From Pelobacter sp. UBA6093 (GTDB taxonomy: Bacteria > Desulfobacterota > Desulfuromonadia > Desulfuromonadales > Syntrophotaleaceae): a stretch of DNA of 64,000 bases. Every line of letters starts with the position of its first letter. The stretch's first letter is position 1. The DNA lies in the NCBI GenBank assembly GCA_002435955.1, contig DIWZ01000012.1, positions 65,706 to 129,705 on the forward strand. Direction: 5' to 3'. The notes under the pieces are model-generated. The model was not told the DNA's origin, ran no database searches, and saw nothing but the letters and a program-made list of their open reading frames with translations. Positions 10,519-21,209 of this stretch are shown here, one piece after another. The position numbers and the translations under genes are program-made.

Positions 10519-11106
10519 ATGTCCCGTAGCGCCATCATCGATCGCCAGACCCAGGAAACCCACATTCACTTGAGCTTGAGCCTTGACGGGGGTGGCCAAG
10601 GCAGCATCGAAACACCAGTGCCTTTTATGAGTCATATGCTCACCTTGCTCAGCCGGCACGGTTTTTTTGATCTCACGGTCAACGCCAAAGGCGATATTGA
10701 GGTGGATGACCACCACACGGTTGAGGATCTCGGTATCTGTCTGGGGCAGGCCTTTGCCAAGGCGCTTGGCGACAAACAGGGCATCCGCCGTTACGGCGCC
10801 GCCACGGTCCCCATGGACGAGACCCTGGCTTCGGTGCATCTGGATTTTTCCGGTCGTTCATGCCTGGTCTTCAACATGGATCTGCCCAAGGCCAAGGTCG
10901 GCAGCTTCGATGTGGAGCTGGTCGAAGAGTTTTTCACTGCATTCTGCAACCACGCCGCAGCCAACGTGCATGTCAATCTGGTCTACGGCAGTAACCTGCA
11001 CCACATGATCGAGGGCGTTTTCAAGGCTTTTGCCCGGGCGCTGGACGAGGCGACCGGCCTCGATTCGCGCATCGAAGGGGTGCTGTCCACCAAAGGAAAG
11101 CTGTAA
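10519..11106 (+). CDS. hisB: Imidazoleglycerol-phosphate dehydratase
   Basis: HisB removes water from imidazole-glycerol phosphate to give imidazole-acetol phosphate, using two manganese ions. The 195-residue protein is the single-function form without the histidinol-phosphatase domain seen in enterobacteria. Metal-binding motifs are visible: DDHHTVED in the first repeat and NLHHMIEG in the second. The ATG follows GCAAGGGGG. A 74-nt gap separates it from hisD; hisH starts 3 nt after its stop. Confidence 0.96.
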   Translation: MSRSAIIDRQTQETHIHLSLSLDGGGQGSIETPVPFMSHMLTLLSRHGFFDLTVNAKGDIEVDDHHTVEDLGICLGQAFAKALGDKQGIRRYGAATVPMDETLASVHLDFSGRSCLVFNMDLPKAKVGSFDVELVEEFFTAFCNHAAANVHVNLVYGSNLHHMIEGVFKAFARALDEATGLDSRIEGVLSTKGKL

Positions 11107-11109
11107 CCG

Positions 11110-11733
11110 ATGATTGTTATTGTTGATTACGGGATGGGCAATCTGCGCAGCGTGCAGAAGGGCTTTGAAAAGATCGGGTTCGATGCGCGGGTGACAGACG
11201 ATCCGGCAATCGTGGCTCGGGCCGATAAGCTCGTATTGCCCGGGGTCGGGGCCTTTCGCGACTGCATGGACCAACTCCGGCGTGGCGGTTTTGTCGAGCC
11301 GATTCTGCGGCATGTCGAGGCCGGCCGGCCGTTTCTTGGCATCTGTCTCGGCCTGCAATTGCTGTTTACCGAGAGTGAAGAGTTCGGTCATCACCAGGGA
11401 CTGAATATCATTCCCGGGCGGGTGGTCCGCTTTCAGGGTGATATGCATTGCCAGGGCGAGCAGCTCAAGGTCCCGCACATGGGTTGGAACCAGATCGATA
11501 TCCGTAAGCCGGCACCGATTTTCCAGGGGCTGGAGGGCGGCGAGTCGGTCTATTTCGTGCACTCTTATTATGTCGTGCCCGAGGATGAATCGGTGGTGGC
11601 CGCGACGGCCGACTACGGCCGCCCATTCTGTGCTGCCGTCTGGCAGGACAATGTCATGGCCACCCAGTTCCACCCCGAAAAGAGTCAGCGGGTGGGGCTG
11701 CGTATCCTTAAGAATTTCGGAGAGTTAAAATGA
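11110..11733 (+). CDS. hisH: Imidazole glycerol phosphate synthase, glutaminase subunit
   Basis: HisH is the class I glutamine amidotransferase that supplies ammonia to HisF. The 207-residue protein has the nucleophile Cys79 in [11 protein letters not shown] and the His/Glu pair in FHPEKS near the C terminus. It overlaps hisA by four bases, so the two are translationally coupled. HisF, its partner, is separated from it by hisA. Confidence 0.96.
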   Translation: MIVIVDYGMGNLRSVQKGFEKIGFDARVTDDPAIVARADKLVLPGVGAFRDCMDQLRRGGFVEPILRHVEAGRPFLGICLGLQLLFTESEEFGHHQGLNIIPGRVVRFQGDMHCQGEQLKVPHMGWNQIDIRKPAPIFQGLEGGESVYFVHSYYVVPEDESVVAATADYGRPFCAAVWQDNVMATQFHPEKSQRVGLRILKNFGELK

Positions 11734-12461
11734 TTGTCATCCCCGCCATCGATTTGAAGGAAGGCCGCTGCGTACGTCTTGAACAGGGTCTGATGGAAAA
11801 GGACACGGTCTACAGCGACGACCCCGGCGCCCAAGCTCGCAGCTGGCAGGAGCAGGGTGGCGAATTGCTGCATATCGTCGATCTCGACGGTGCGTTTGCC
11901 GGTGTACCGCGCAATCGTGAAGCGATTCGCGCCATTGTCGAAGCCGTCAGCATTCCCACTGAGCTCGGCGGCGGGATTCGCGATCTGCCGACCATCGAGG
12001 CCTACCTGGAGCTTGGCATCGATCGCGTGATTCTCGGCACGGTGGCCAAGGAAAATCCGCAACTGGTGCGCGAAGCCTGCCAGCAGTTTCCCGGCCATAT
12101 CGTGGTCGGCATCGATGCCCGCGACGGCAAGGTGGCCGTGCGCGGCTGGGCTGACGTGACGGAAAAACTGGCTACCGAACTGGCCAAGGAAATGGAAGGT
12201 TGCGGCGTCGAGGCGATCATCTATACCGACATCGCCCGCGACGGCATGATGGGCGGGCCAAATCTTGAAGCCACCCGCGCGCTGGCCGAGGCGATCACGG
12301 TGCCGGTCATCGCCTCCGGCGGGGTCTCCTGTCTGGATGATATTGCCCGCCTCATGACCATCGAACGGTATGGCGTGACCGGCGTGATTACCGGCAAGGC
12401 GCTGTATACCGGCAGCCTCGATCTGCGTACGGCAGTAGCTCTGACCAAGGGCAAGGCCTGA
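11730..12461 (+). CDS. hisA: ProFAR isomerase
   Basis: HisA is the (beta/alpha)8-barrel enzyme that converts ProFAR to PRFAR by an Amadori rearrangement. The 243-residue protein has the two catalytic aspartates in the expected places: Asp8 (PAIDLKEG) and Asp129 (VVGIDARDG). The phosphate-binding loops GGGIR and ASGGV are present. The ATG overlaps the hisH stop. It is homologous to HisF, encoded next. Confidence 0.96.
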   Translation: MIVIPAIDLKEGRCVRLEQGLMEKDTVYSDDPGAQARSWQEQGGELLHIVDLDGAFAGVPRNREAIRAIVEAVSIPTELGGGIRDLPTIEAYLELGIDRVILGTVAKENPQLVREACQQFPGHIVVGIDARDGKVAVRGWADVTEKLATELAKEMEGCGVEAIIYTDIARDGMMGGPNLEATRALAEAITVPVIASGGVSCLDDIARLMTIERYGVTGVITGKALYTGSLDLRTAVALTKGKA

Positions 12462-12486
12462 AAATTTACCGCAGAGCACGCCGAGT

Positions 12487-12539
12487 CCGCGGAGAATAGC
12501 CTCCGGTATGGACATGCTTTCCTCCGCGGTGAAAATCCC
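12487..12539. repeat. Inverted repeat in the hisA-hisF gap
   Basis: CCGCGGAG (12487-12494) and CTCCGCGG (12532-12539) form a perfect 8-bp inverted repeat. It sits inside a 167-nt gap that is unusually long for this otherwise tight operon. The gap starts with a CCGCAGAGCACGC phrase of the sort seen in dispersed intergenic repeats. It looks like a small inserted element; a role in transcript processing is possible but not shown. Confidence 0.5.
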
Positions 12540-12628
12540 GGTTTTATTGTTTTTGGTTGCGATCGAATTAATTTGCCGACAGGCCTTGTAATCGGGTCGC
12601 GGCGTTCTTATCTTGTGAAAGACGAGCC

Positions 12629-13396
12629 ATGCTGACGAAACGTATTATTCCCTGTCTCGATGTCAAAGACGGCCGTGTGGTCAAAGGGGTACAATTCCTG
12701 GAATTGCGCGATGCCGGCGATCCGGTGGAAGCGGCCGAGGCCTACGATGCCCAGGGTGCCGATGAACTGACTTTTCTCGACATCACCGCCTCCAGCGACA
12801 AGCGCAATATCATCCTGGATGTGGTGGCACGCACCGCTGAACGGGTGTTCATGCCCCTGACCGTGGGCGGCGGCATTCGCACCATCGAGGATATCCGCAA
12901 CCTGCTCAATGCGGGTGCCGACAAAGTATCCATCAATACCGAAGCGGTCAACAATCCCGAATTCGTCAAGGAAGCGGCCGAACGTTTCGGGTCCCAGTGC
13001 ATCGTGGTGGCCATCGATGCGCGCCGGGTGCCTGAGTCCGATCCGCAGCGCTGGGAGGTGTATATCCACGGCGGTCGTACCCCGACCGGCATCGACGCCA
13101 TGGAGTGGGCCGTGCGCATGGAGGCCTACGGCGCCGGTGAAATTCTGCTGACGTCCATGGACAAGGACGGCACCAAGGACGGCTACGATATCCCCCTGAC
13201 CCGCACCATCAGCGACCTCGTCGGTATCCCGGTGATCGCATCCGGTGGTGTCGGCAACCTGGAACACATTTATCAGGGGCTGACCGAGGGCGGGGCCAGT
13301 GCCGCACTGGCCGCCAGCATCTTTCACTTTCGCGAGTACACCATCCAGGAGTGCAAGGAATATCTGCAGCAGCGCGGCGTGGCGGCGCGGCTGTGA
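12629..13396 (+). CDS. hisF: Imidazole glycerol phosphate synthase, cyclase subunit
   Basis: HisF condenses PRFAR with ammonia channelled from HisH, giving imidazole-glycerol phosphate and AICAR. The 255-residue barrel protein has the catalytic pair Asp11 ([13 protein letters not shown]) and Asp130 (VVAIDAR). The ATG follows AAGACGAGCC, a modest ribosome site. AICAR feeds back into purine synthesis, to which purB at 29.7-31 kb also belongs. Confidence 0.96.
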   Translation: MLTKRIIPCLDVKDGRVVKGVQFLELRDAGDPVEAAEAYDAQGADELTFLDITASSDKRNIILDVVARTAERVFMPLTVGGGIRTIEDIRNLLNAGADKVSINTEAVNNPEFVKEAAERFGSQCIVVAIDARRVPESDPQRWEVYIHGGRTPTGIDAMEWAVRMEAYGAGEILLTSMDKDGTKDGYDIPLTRTISDLVGIPVIASGGVGNLEHIYQGLTEGGASAALAASIFHFREYTIQECKEYLQQRGVAARL

Positions 13397-13425
13397 CCGG
13401 ACATAACAGGCAGGAGGCACGCAGC

Positions 13426-14067
13426 ATGGCAGAATTGAATAACCTCACATACGATGCCGCTGGACTGATTCCCGCAGTGGTGCGCTGTGCCCGCAGCGGC
13501 GAGGTGCTGATGCTGTCGCATCTGAACGCCGAAGCCGTACGGCAGACCCTGGCAAGCGGACTCCTGTACCGGTATTCCCGTTCCAAAGATACCCTGGTGG
13601 CGCCGGATGCCGCGGCTCCCCAGCAGGTCAGGGAAATGCGTCTGAGCTGTTCCGGTGATTGCCTGCTGGTTTCCGTGGAGCAGGGCGGTGCCGTGCGTAA
13701 CTGTTTTCCGACAGTACTTTTCCAGCAGCAAGACGCCATCCCCGCCAGTCAGGGCGATATCCTGGAGCAGGTGTATCAGGTAGTGCTGCAGCGTCGTGAT
13801 AACCCCTCGCAGAAGTCCTACGTGGCCTCGCTGTTTGCCAAGGGGCTCGACAAGATCCTCGGCAAGATCGGCGAGGAAGCCACCGAAACCGCCGTGGCAG
13901 GCAAAGGCGGCAACCCCGAGGATGTGATCTACGAAACCGCTGACCTGTTTTTCCATGTGTTGGTGCTGCTCGGTTATTACGAACTTCCGCCGGAGCGTAT
14001 TTACCAGGAATTGCGCCGCAGGTTCGGTTTGTCCGGTATCGAGGAAAAATCCAGCCGCCAGGCCTGA
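13426..14067 (+). CDS. hisIE: HisIE fusion with a degenerate HisI (cyclohydrolase) half
   Basis: The 213-residue protein has two parts. Residues 111-205 are an intact HisE (PRA-ATP pyrophosphohydrolase) with [16 protein letters not shown] and [14 protein letters not shown]. Residues 13-100 resemble HisI (PRA-AMP cyclohydrolase): LIPAVV, GEVLML and YSRSK are recognisable. But the WxKGExSGN segment is replaced by [10 protein letters not shown], the metal motif DCDxD reads SCSGD (Ser74-Cys75-Ser76-Gly77-Asp78), and the ACHxGxxSCF motif is shortened to AVRNCF. Two of three metal aspartates and one Cys-His pair are therefore gone. The start at 13426 follows CAGGAGG; an upstream in-frame ATG lies inside hisF. 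Cyclohydrolase activity is doubtful, so a separate hisI is expected elsewhere. Confidence 0.9.
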   Translation: MAELNNLTYDAAGLIPAVVRCARSGEVLMLSHLNAEAVRQTLASGLLYRYSRSKDTLVAPDAAAPQQVREMRLSCSGDCLLVSVEQGGAVRNCFPTVLFQQQDAIPASQGDILEQVYQVVLQRRDNPSQKSYVASLFAKGLDKILGKIGEEATETAVAGKGGNPEDVIYETADLFFHVLVLLGYYELPPERIYQELRRRFGLSGIEEKSSRQA

Positions 14068-14163
14068 TGGCCGGCGGTGAGAGCGAAGGGCGTGGATTGT
14101 CGGCACCCTTCGCCATGCGTGCAGGCCCCATCAATCACCCTTTTTGTAAAGGTGGATATACCC

Positions 14164-14610
14164 ATGAGTCTTAAACAGCAGCTGACCGATGCCATGAAAG
14201 AAGCCATGAGAGCCAAGGACAGCCTGCGCCTGACCACCGTGCGCAGCGTGCTGGCCGCCATCAAGAACCGCGAGATCGACCAGCGTAGCGAACTTGGCGA
14301 CGAGGATATCATCGGCGTATTGTCCTCCCTGGTCAAGCAGCGCAAGGAATCGGTGCAGCTTTACCGTGAAGGTGACCGGGTCGAACTGGCCGAAAAGGAA
14401 GAGGCCGAACTGGCGATCCTGCAGGAGTTTTTGCCATCACCGTTGACGCAGGAGGAAATTGCGGCCCTGATTGAACAGGCCGTCACCGAAACCGGTGCCT
14501 CCAGCCCCAAGGATATGGGCAAGGTCATGAAAATCGTTTCGGCCCAGGCGCGCGGACGGGCCGACGGCAAGCAGGTCAGCGACATGGTCAAGGATCGTTT
14601 GAGTCGCTGA
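14164..14610 (+). CDS. GatB/YqeY domain protein
   Basis: The 148-residue protein is a full-length YqeY-type protein: start LKQQLTDAMKEAMRAKD, then a long helical hairpin, and a C-terminal helical domain related to the tail of GatB (DMGKVMKIVSAQARGRADG). A role with the tRNA-dependent amidotransferase is suggested by homology only. The ATG at 14164 is behind AAAGGTGG. In many bacteria the gene is next to rpsU or dnaG; here it heads a unit with cvpA, mutS2, dnaG and rpoD. Confidence 0.9.
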   Translation: MSLKQQLTDAMKEAMRAKDSLRLTTVRSVLAAIKNREIDQRSELGDEDIIGVLSSLVKQRKESVQLYREGDRVELAEKEEAELAILQEFLPSPLTQEEIAALIEQAVTETGASSPKDMGKVMKIVSAQARGRADGKQVSDMVKDRLSR

Positions 14611-14628
14611 TCCTGACAAGGGCCCCTT

Positions 14629-15117
14629 ATGAATGTTGTGGATATCGCCATCCTGGCAGTACTGGCTTTGTTTCTGATCAAAGGTCTGGTGCGCGGACTG
14701 CTCAAGGAACTCTGTTCCCTGTTCGGTCTGTTCGGCGGGTTGGCGGTAGCGCTGCGGTTCCACCCTTACCTGGCTGAAGGGCTGCTCAAAACCTTCTCTT
14801 TGCCGCCTCAGCTTTGCGTGGTGATCGCTTTTGCCGCGCTGTTTTTGCTGACGGTTCTGATTTTCGCGGTGCTCGGGTTTATCCTGTCGCGTTTCGTCCA
14901 GTTGCTGTTTCTTGGCGGCTTCAATCGGGTGGCCGGGGGATTGTTCGGCCTCATCCAGGGCGGTGTGCTGCTGGTCCTGGTATTGTTCGGCCTGAGCCGC
15001 AGCCCCTTGCCGAGTCCGGCCCAGGAAATGTTGCTGAAATCGCGCCTGGCGCCGCCTCTGGTGGAGATGGGGGAAGCCCTGTTCGAGCATGGTAAGGATT
15101 TGGGAGCCCGGCGCTAA
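14629..15117 (+). CDS. cvpA: CvpA family inner-membrane protein
   Basis: The 162-residue protein starts MNVVDIAILAVLALFLIKG and has four hydrophobic segments (about residues 4-24, 27-46, 62-88, 98-120), the layout of CvpA. The glycine-rich GLVRGLLKEL turn after the first segment is also typical. CvpA was named for colicin V production in E. coli; its general role in the membrane is poorly defined. It starts 18 nt after yqeY and precedes mutS2, a common pairing in Gram-positives and deltaproteobacteria. Confidence 0.85.
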   Translation: MNVVDIAILAVLALFLIKGLVRGLLKELCSLFGLFGGLAVALRFHPYLAEGLLKTFSLPPQLCVVIAFAALFLLTVLIFAVLGFILSRFVQLLFLGGFNRVAGGLFGLIQGGVLLVLVLFGLSRSPLPSPAQEMLLKSRLAPPLVEMGEALFEHGKDLGARR

Positions 15118-15168
15118 GGGGAACGGTTGGTTGCAGTACCAGAGTACATTTGCAGGATTACGGAGTTC

Positions 15169-17532
15169 ATGAGCGAAGAGACCCCCAGGGTTCTTGAGTA
15201 CGATAAAATCATCAGGCTGCTTGCAGGCAACACCGTCACTGAACCGGGACATGAGCAGGCGCTTGCTTTGCAACCGCTGACCGATCCACGGCAGGTGGCC
15301 GAGGCTCTGGCCGAAGTTGCCGAAATGACCGCTTTGTTTGACAGCCAGGGACGCCCTCCGCTGGGGGGTTGCCGCGACCTGCGCCCCGCGTTGCGGCGGT
15401 TGCATGCAGACGGCAGCTGGTTGCCTGCCGAGGATCTGCTGAGCGTGCTTTCCAGCCTGGAAGCGGCAACCGCCTGTCGCAGCTATTTTGCCGCGCAGCA
15501 GAGCGCCCCGTTGCTGGGTGCACAGGCGGCCGGCCTTGCCGGCTGCAACAGCCTGCAACGCGAAATTCGCGCCAGTATCGGCAGCCACGGCGAGGTGCTG
15601 GACAGTGCCTCGTTCGAACTGGGCGACCTGCGCCAGTCGGCGCGCCACCTGCGGGGGCGCATTCGCCGGAAACTGGAGGATATGCTGCATGCCGAGGCCT
15701 TCAGCGGCGTGTTCCAGGATACCATCGTTACCGAGCGTAACGGTCGTTACGTGGTGCCGGTGCGTGCCGATCATCGCGGGCGCATCAAGGGGCTGATCCA
15801 CGACGAGTCGTCCAGCGGCCAGACCCTGTTCATGGAACCGAACTCGGTACTGGAATGGAACAACGAACTACAGGCCCTGCGACGTGCCGAACAACGCGAA
15901 GAGGAACGAATCCTGCGGCGGCTGTCGGGCCTGGTTCGCGAGCAGCGCGCCGTTCTTCAGCACAACCAGTCGCTGCTGGCGCGCATCGATTTGCGGGCCG
16001 CGGCGGCACGTTTCGGGCAGGCATGCGGGGCGGTGGCTCCGCACCTGGTTGACAGTCCCATGATCGATCTGCGCGCGGCGCGGCATCCGCTGTTGATGTT
16101 CGAAGCCGACGGCAGTGTCGATGTGACCAGGGCGGTACCCGTCGATCTGAAGCTGGGTCAGGATCGACAGATCCTGGTCATCAGCGGGCCCAATACCGGC
16201 GGAAAAAGTGTGGCTCTCAAGACCCTCGGGCTGCTGGTACTGATGGTGCGTTCGGGGTTGCCGATCCCCTGCCATTCCGACAGCAGGATTTTCCTGTTTC
16301 CGTCGGTGCAGGCCGATATCGGCGACGAGCAGAGTATCGAGCAGCACCTTTCGACCTTTTCCGGCCATTTGACCCGCTTGCGGCGGATCATGCAGGACGC
16401 CGGTCCGCAGACCCTGGTGCTGCTGGACGAACTCGGTACCGGCACCGATCCGGCCGAAGGGGGCGCGCTGGCCATGGCCATGCTCGATCATCTGCGGGCT
16501 GCCGGCGCGCGCACCGTCGCCACCACCCATCTGAACCTGATCAAAGGCTATGCCGCCACCCAGTCAGGGGTGGAAAATGCCGCCGTTGAATTTGATCCGG
16601 AAACCCTGCAACCGACCTATCGGTTGCATTACGGGATTCCCGGCGCCAGTCAGGCTTTTGCCATCGCGCGGCGGCTCGGACTGCCGGCAGAGGTTATGGC
16701 GCGGGCCGAAAGTTATCTGGGTGACGGTGAAAAAGCCGGCCTGGAATTGATGGAAAAGATCAACGCCCAGCAGCACGATCTGGAGCTCGAACTGTCCGAA
16801 GCGCGCAAACTGCGGGAGCGGGCCAGCCTGGAGCGGGATCGACGCAAAAAGCTGCTGGAGGAGTTCGAGACGCAGAGGCAGGGCTTGCTGGACAAGGCAC
16901 GGCGGCGTGGCGACCAGCTGGTGCGTGAAGCCGAACGCAAGATCAAGGCTTTGCTCAAGGAGGCCCGGGAAACCGGCCATCAGGTGCCCGAGCAGGCCAG
17001 GCTGGCCGCCGGAGTGCGGGAGGTTCGCGAGGAGTTGCGCCAGGCGCAGGAGCCGCTGCCGCAAGGGCCCGTGCCCAAGACGGTAACGGTGGGGGAACTG
17101 CTGCGTATTCCGGGGCTGCGCACCGAAGGTGAGGTGGTGCGGGTGCAGGGCTCTGATGTCGAAATGGCTGTGCAGGGCAAAAAACTGCGAATCCCCATGA
17201 CCTCCCTGGAGGCCTTTCGGCCGCGGCGATTCGCTACCCGTGCAAAGGGTGGTGCGGTGCGTGGAAAAATTCAGCGTGACGGTTTCACGCCACGGCTGAT
17301 GCTGGTCGGTAAGCGAGTGGATGAGGCCCTGCCGCTGCTGGAACGTTTTGTGGACGATGCCCTGTTGCATGACGTGCTCGAACTGGAAGTCGTGCACGGT
17401 TCCGGTGAGGGCATACTGCGCAAGGTGGTGCGGGAATATCTGGCCGGCCATCGCGAAGTGGCCGGGTATCACGCCGGTGGCCTCGGACAGGGCGGCGACA
17501 ATGTGACTCTCGTCCAGTTGAGACGCTCATGA
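15169..17532 (+). CDS. mutS2: MutS2 family ATPase with Smr domain
   Basis: MutS2 proteins are mismatch-repair relatives that act on branched DNA or stalled ribosomes rather than mismatches. The ~787-residue protein lacks the MutS N-terminal mismatch domain. It has Walker A GPNTGGKS and Walker B LVLLDELGTGTDP, a long charged coiled coil (about residues 520-620) and a C-terminal Smr domain with VVHGSGEGILR. The canonical Smr LDLRG motif reads LMLVG here, which may affect nuclease activity. I chose ATG 15169 because homologues start just before the VLEYDKI segment; a TTG at 15127 is possible. It overlaps dnaG by four bases. Confidence 0.92.
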   Translation: MSEETPRVLEYDKIIRLLAGNTVTEPGHEQALALQPLTDPRQVAEALAEVAEMTALFDSQGRPPLGGCRDLRPALRRLHADGSWLPAEDLLSVLSSLEAATACRSYFAAQQSAPLLGAQAAGLAGCNSLQREIRASIGSHGEVLDSASFELGDLRQSARHLRGRIRRKLEDMLHAEAFSGVFQDTIVTERNGRYVVPVRADHRGRIKGLIHDESSSGQTLFMEPNSVLEWNNELQALRRAEQREEERILRRLSGLVREQRAVLQHNQSLLARIDLRAAAARFGQACGAVAPHLVDSPMIDLRAARHPLLMFEADGSVDVTRAVPVDLKLGQDRQILVISGPNTGGKSVALKTLGLLVLMVRSGLPIPCHSDSRIFLFPSVQADIGDEQSIEQHLSTFSGHLTRLRRIMQDAGPQTLVLLDELGTGTDPAEGGALAMAMLDHLRAAGARTVATTHLNLIKGYAATQSGVENAAVEFDPETLQPTYRLHYGIPGASQAFAIARRLGLPAEVMARAESYLGDGEKAGLELMEKINAQQHDLELELSEARKLRERASLERDRRKKLLEEFETQRQGLLDKARRRGDQLVREAERKIKALLKEARETGHQVPEQARLAAGVREVREELRQAQEPLPQGPVPKTVTVGELLRIPGLRTEGEVVRVQGSDVEMAVQGKKLRIPMTSLEAFRPRRFATRAKGGAVRGKIQRDGFTPRLMLVGKRVDEALPLLERFVDDALLHDVLELEVVHGSGEGILRKVVREYLAGHREVAGYHAGGLGQGGDNVTLVQLRRS

Positions 17533-19337
17533 GCGGAAGGATCGGCGAAGAAAAAGTCGAGGAAATTCGCGCCCGGGCCGATATTGTCGAGGTGATCGCG
17601 AGTTATGTGACCCTCAAGCGCTCCGGCCGCAATCATGTCGGTCTGTGCCCGTTTCACGCCGAAAAGACGCCGTCTTTTAATGTCAACGCCGATCGGCAGA
17701 TTTACCACTGCTTCGGTTGCGAGGTCGGCGGCGACGTGTTCGCCTTCCTGATGAACATGGAAGGGTTGTCGTTTCCCGAAGCGGTACGTCGCCTTGGCGA
17801 ACGGTACGGCATCGAGGTCGAAGAAGAAACCGTCACCCCCGAGGAGGAACAGCGCCGCGAAGAGCGCGAACGCCTTTTGCGGGTGACGGAGGTGGCCTGT
17901 GAATTTTATCATCGGCTGCTGGTGGAGGATCCGGCCGGCAAGCAGGCGCGCTCCTATCTGCGGCAACGCGGGTTTGACGGCGAGCTGGCCCGTCAGTTCT
18001 TTCTGGGGTGGGCTCCCGCCGCCTGGGAGGCGCTTGCCGCGCATTTACAGGAAAAGGGCTTCGATCCCAAGTGGGCGAGGGACCGGCTGGGCCTGATACG
18101 TGCCAGCAATGAAGGGCGCGGAGATTACGACCTGTTCCGGCGCCGGCTGTTGTTCCCGATCCTGGACGAGCGCGGTCGGCCGGTGGCGTTCGGCGGTCGT
18201 ATCCTGGAAGGCGACGGCCCCAAATACATCAACTCGCCCGAATCGCCCATTTACCATAAAGGCCGGGTGCTGTACGGCCTTTATCAGGCGCGTGACGCCA
18301 TGCGCCACAAGGGTGAGGCCATCGTGGTGGAAGGCTATTTCGATCAGCTGGCGCTGTATCGGGCCGGTTTTCACAACACCGTGGCGACCTGCGGGACGGC
18401 ACTGACCGCGGATCACGTGAGGCTGCTCAAGCGTTTCGCCGACCGCGTGTTGTTGTTGTTCGACCAGGATGAAGCCGGTCACAAGGCCACCTTCCGCGCC
18501 ATGGATGCGCTGTTGCCCGAAGGTCTGCAGGTGTCGGTGGTCACCCTGGAGCCTGGCGAGGATCCCGATTCTTTTCTGCGCAGCCACGATGCTGCGCAGA
18601 TGCAGCAACGCCTGGCGGCCGCCCGCTCGGCGGTCGAGGTGTTCATCGAACAGACCCTGGCGGAGCATGGCGGAGAAATCGAAAGCAGGGCCCGGGCGGT
18701 GGAAAAAATCCTCGCCAAGCTGCGCTTGCTGCCGGGGGAGATCGAGCGGGATCTGTACCTGAAAGATCTCGCGGTGCGTACCGGCCTGGACGAGCAGCTG
18801 CTGCGACGCAAGGTGTTGCCGCAGGCGGTCCAGCCGCCACCGGTCGCTGCCGCGTCGACCCGTCCCCAGCCATCGCGGCCCGCAGCGCCGGCAGGATCAT
18901 CGCCTCAGGGGTTGGCTTTAAAGGCCAAGCGGATTTTATTACGGTTGATCCTGAGCTATGAGGATTCACGCAACGAAGCGCGAAGCATCGGTCTGGACGA
19001 ACTGTTTGGCGAAGGGGATTTTCGGGTACTGGCCGAGCGCGCCCTGGCTCAACCTGCCGGAAGCGCCGGTCCGGAAGAAAATATACGAATTGATGACCTG
19101 AGTGAGCCCCAGAAGGGGCTACTTTCGGGTATTCTGATAGAAGATGAAGCATTGTTTGCAGAGAATTCCGATGAGTTGTTCCAGAAGTGCCGCGAAACGG
19201 TGAACAAGGAGCGCGTGAAGCAGCAGTTGCAACGACTGCAGGAGCTGATGCGAGAGGCCGAAAGAGCCCATGATTTCACCCATATGGTAACCTGGCAGCG
19301 TGAGTTTTATGAACTCACACGCAAGCTTAAGGGATAA
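17529..19337 (+). CDS. dnaG: DNA primase
   Basis: DnaG makes the RNA primers for replication. The 602-residue protein has the N-terminal zinc finger ([11 protein letters not shown] then YHCFGC, about residues 38-65), the TOPRIM catalytic core ([11 protein letters not shown] and LLFDQDEAG) and a C-terminal helicase-binding region. A Pro/Ala-rich linker at about residues 432-460 separates the core from that tail. The ATG overlaps the mutS2 stop, so the two are coupled. It lies immediately before rpoD, the classic macromolecular synthesis arrangement, but without rpsU. Confidence 0.96.
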   Translation: MSGRIGEEKVEEIRARADIVEVIASYVTLKRSGRNHVGLCPFHAEKTPSFNVNADRQIYHCFGCEVGGDVFAFLMNMEGLSFPEAVRRLGERYGIEVEEETVTPEEEQRREERERLLRVTEVACEFYHRLLVEDPAGKQARSYLRQRGFDGELARQFFLGWAPAAWEALAAHLQEKGFDPKWARDRLGLIRASNEGRGDYDLFRRRLLFPILDERGRPVAFGGRILEGDGPKYINSPESPIYHKGRVLYGLYQARDAMRHKGEAIVVEGYFDQLALYRAGFHNTVATCGTALTADHVRLLKRFADRVLLLFDQDEAGHKATFRAMDALLPEGLQVSVVTLEPGEDPDSFLRSHDAAQMQQRLAAARSAVEVFIEQTLAEHGGEIESRARAVEKILAKLRLLPGEIERDLYLKDLAVRTGLDEQLLRRKVLPQAVQPPPVAAASTRPQPSRPAAPAGSSPQGLALKAKRILLRLILSYEDSRNEARSIGLDELFGEGDFRVLAERALAQPAGSAGPEENIRIDDLSEPQKGLLSGILIEDEALFAENSDELFQKCRETVNKERVKQQLQRLQELMREAERAHDFTHMVTWQREFYELTRKLKG

Positions 19338-19407
19338 TTTAAGTAGGTCGGCATGTATAACCGATGACTTCCGGATGTTCCTGGAAGTCCAGAGGAGAGA
19401 ATCGAGC

Positions 19408-21171
19408 ATGGCCAAGAAACATGGCATGGAAGAAGTTCAGCAACTTATCGATATGGGCAAGGAAAAAGGTTACCTTACCTATGACGAGGTGAACGACTAT
19501 CTCCCGGAAAGCGTTGTCTCTTCCGACCAGTTGGACGATGTCATGAGCCTGTTTGGCGAAATGGATATCGAAGTGGTCGATTCCGAGCAGAAAGTCTCCC
19601 TGCCCAAGTCGCAGGGAGATAGCGACGAGGACGGCGGCGATGGTGGAGACGACGACGAAACTGAATACGAGGCCGGCACCCTTGGACGGACCAGCGACCC
19701 CGTGCGCATGTATTTGCGTGAAATGGGGCAGGTCTCCCTGCTGACCCGCGAGGGGGAAGTGGAGATCGCCAAGCGCATTGAAGAAGGTGAGGCGCTGGTG
19801 GCCCGGGTTATCATGAAGACCCCCATCGCTTTTCGTGAAGTGATTCGTCTGGGGGAAAAACTCGTCAAAGAGCAGATTGGCGTAGCCGAGATCACCAAGG
19901 AATACGAAGAGGAGGAAGGCGCCGATGCCGAAGAAGTGCAGCGGGGCCGCATCCTGGGCCTGGTCGAAAAAATCCATGAAGAGAACGACAAGCTCATGGA
20001 GTTGTGCCAGCAACTGACGGACTGCACCGAACGGCAGCAGCGCAATGCCCTGCGCGAGCAGGTCGCCGAGAAAAAACTCTTGATCGGTGAGCTGATGCGT
20101 GAAATTCGCCTGAAGGATTTTCAGGTGGATAAAATCGTCGATCGTCTCAAGGAGATGGCGCAGCAGGTTAAAAAGGGGCTTTCCGAGGTGCAGGCCTGTG
20201 AACAGGAGTTGAAGCAGCCGCACAAGGAAATCAAACGCCTGTTACGTCGCATGCGCAAAAGTGACGAGGAGGCGCATCGCATTTCCCAGGAACTCGGCGT
20301 GCCCATCGACACCCTGCTGTCCGTCGAAAAACGCCTCAAGAGTGCCCAGCGCAAATTCAATCGCGTCGAGGAAGAGTCCGGCTTTGCACCGGAAGAACTG
20401 CTGGAGTCCCTCAAGGAAGTGATGAAGGGCGAGTGGCGCGCCAAGGCTGCCAAGAGCGAACTGGTGGAGGCCAACCTGCGTCTGGTCGTTTCCATTGCCA
20501 AAAAATACACCAATCGCGGCTTGCAGTTTCTGGATCTGATTCAGGAAGGCAACATCGGCTTGATGAAGGCCGTCGACAAGTTCGAATACCAGCGTGGCTA
20601 CAAATTCTCGACCTACGCTACCTGGTGGATCCGGCAGGCCATTACCCGTGCTATTGCGGATCAGGCGCGTACCATCCGTATTCCGGTGCACATGATCGAA
20701 ACCATCAACAAGCTGATTCGTACCAGTCGCCAGCTGGTGCAGGAGATGGGGCGCGAGCCGGTACCGGAGGAGATCGCCGAACGCATGGAGCTGCCGCTCG
20801 AAAAAGTGCGGCGGGTGCTCAAGATTGCCAAGGAGCCGATCAGCCTGGAAACTCCCATCGGCGAAGAGGAAGATTCTTCGCTGGGGGATTTCATCGAGGA
20901 TAAGGGCGTGGTATCGCCTCTGGAAGCGGTCATCAAGGGCAATCTGTCCGACCAGACCGCCCGGGTGCTGGCTTCTTTGACACCCCGCGAGGAGAAAGTG
21001 CTGCGCATGCGTTTCGGCATCGGCGAAAAATCGGACCATACCCTCGAAGAGGTCGGTCAGGATTTTGCCGTCACCCGCGAGCGTATTCGCCAGATCGAAG
21101 CCAAGGCCTTGCGCAAGCTGCGGCATCCCAGTCGCGCCAAACGTTTGAAGAGCTTTGTGGAAACCACTTGA
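19408..21171 (+). CDS. rpoD: Primary sigma factor RpoD (sigma-70)
   Basis: This is the housekeeping sigma factor. The 587-residue protein has region 1.1 (residues 1-60), an acidic stretch, region 1.2 ([11 protein letters not shown]), a non-conserved insert, region 2 ([19 protein letters not shown]) that binds the -10, region 3, and region 4 with the -35 helix-turn-helix ([28 protein letters not shown]; shown here in name only as the C-terminal 40 residues). ATG 19408 is chosen for its AGAGGAGAGA ribosome site and the [10 protein letters not shown] start. The gap from dnaG is 70 nt. Its stop codon overlaps the -35 of the tRNA promoter. Confidence 0.97.
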   Translation: MAKKHGMEEVQQLIDMGKEKGYLTYDEVNDYLPESVVSSDQLDDVMSLFGEMDIEVVDSEQKVSLPKSQGDSDEDGGDGGDDDETEYEAGTLGRTSDPVRMYLREMGQVSLLTREGEVEIAKRIEEGEALVARVIMKTPIAFREVIRLGEKLVKEQIGVAEITKEYEEEEGADAEEVQRGRILGLVEKIHEENDKLMELCQQLTDCTERQQRNALREQVAEKKLLIGELMREIRLKDFQVDKIVDRLKEMAQQVKKGLSEVQACEQELKQPHKEIKRLLRRMRKSDEEAHRISQELGVPIDTLLSVEKRLKSAQRKFNRVEEESGFAPEELLESLKEVMKGEWRAKAAKSELVEANLRLVVSIAKKYTNRGLQFLDLIQEGNIGLMKAVDKFEYQRGYKFSTYATWWIRQAITRAIADQARTIRIPVHMIETINKLIRTSRQLVQEMGREPVPEEIAERMELPLEKVRRVLKIAKEPISLETPIGEEEDSSLGDFIEDKGVVSPLEAVIKGNLSDQTARVLASLTPREEKVLRMRFGIGEKSDHTLEEVGQDFAVTRERIRQIEAKALRKLRHPSRAKRLKSFVETT

Positions 21172-21196
21172 CAGACAAACATTGAATACCTAAACT
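21168..21196 (+). promoter_or_regulatory. Sigma-70 promoter of the CAU tRNA
   Basis: A perfect TTGACA (21168-21173) overlaps the rpoD stop, followed by a 17-nt spacer and TAAACT (21191-21196, four of six). Transcription would start about 7 nt before the tRNA 5' end. Confidence 0.65.
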
Positions 21197-21209
21197 GATG
21201 GACTGTTCC

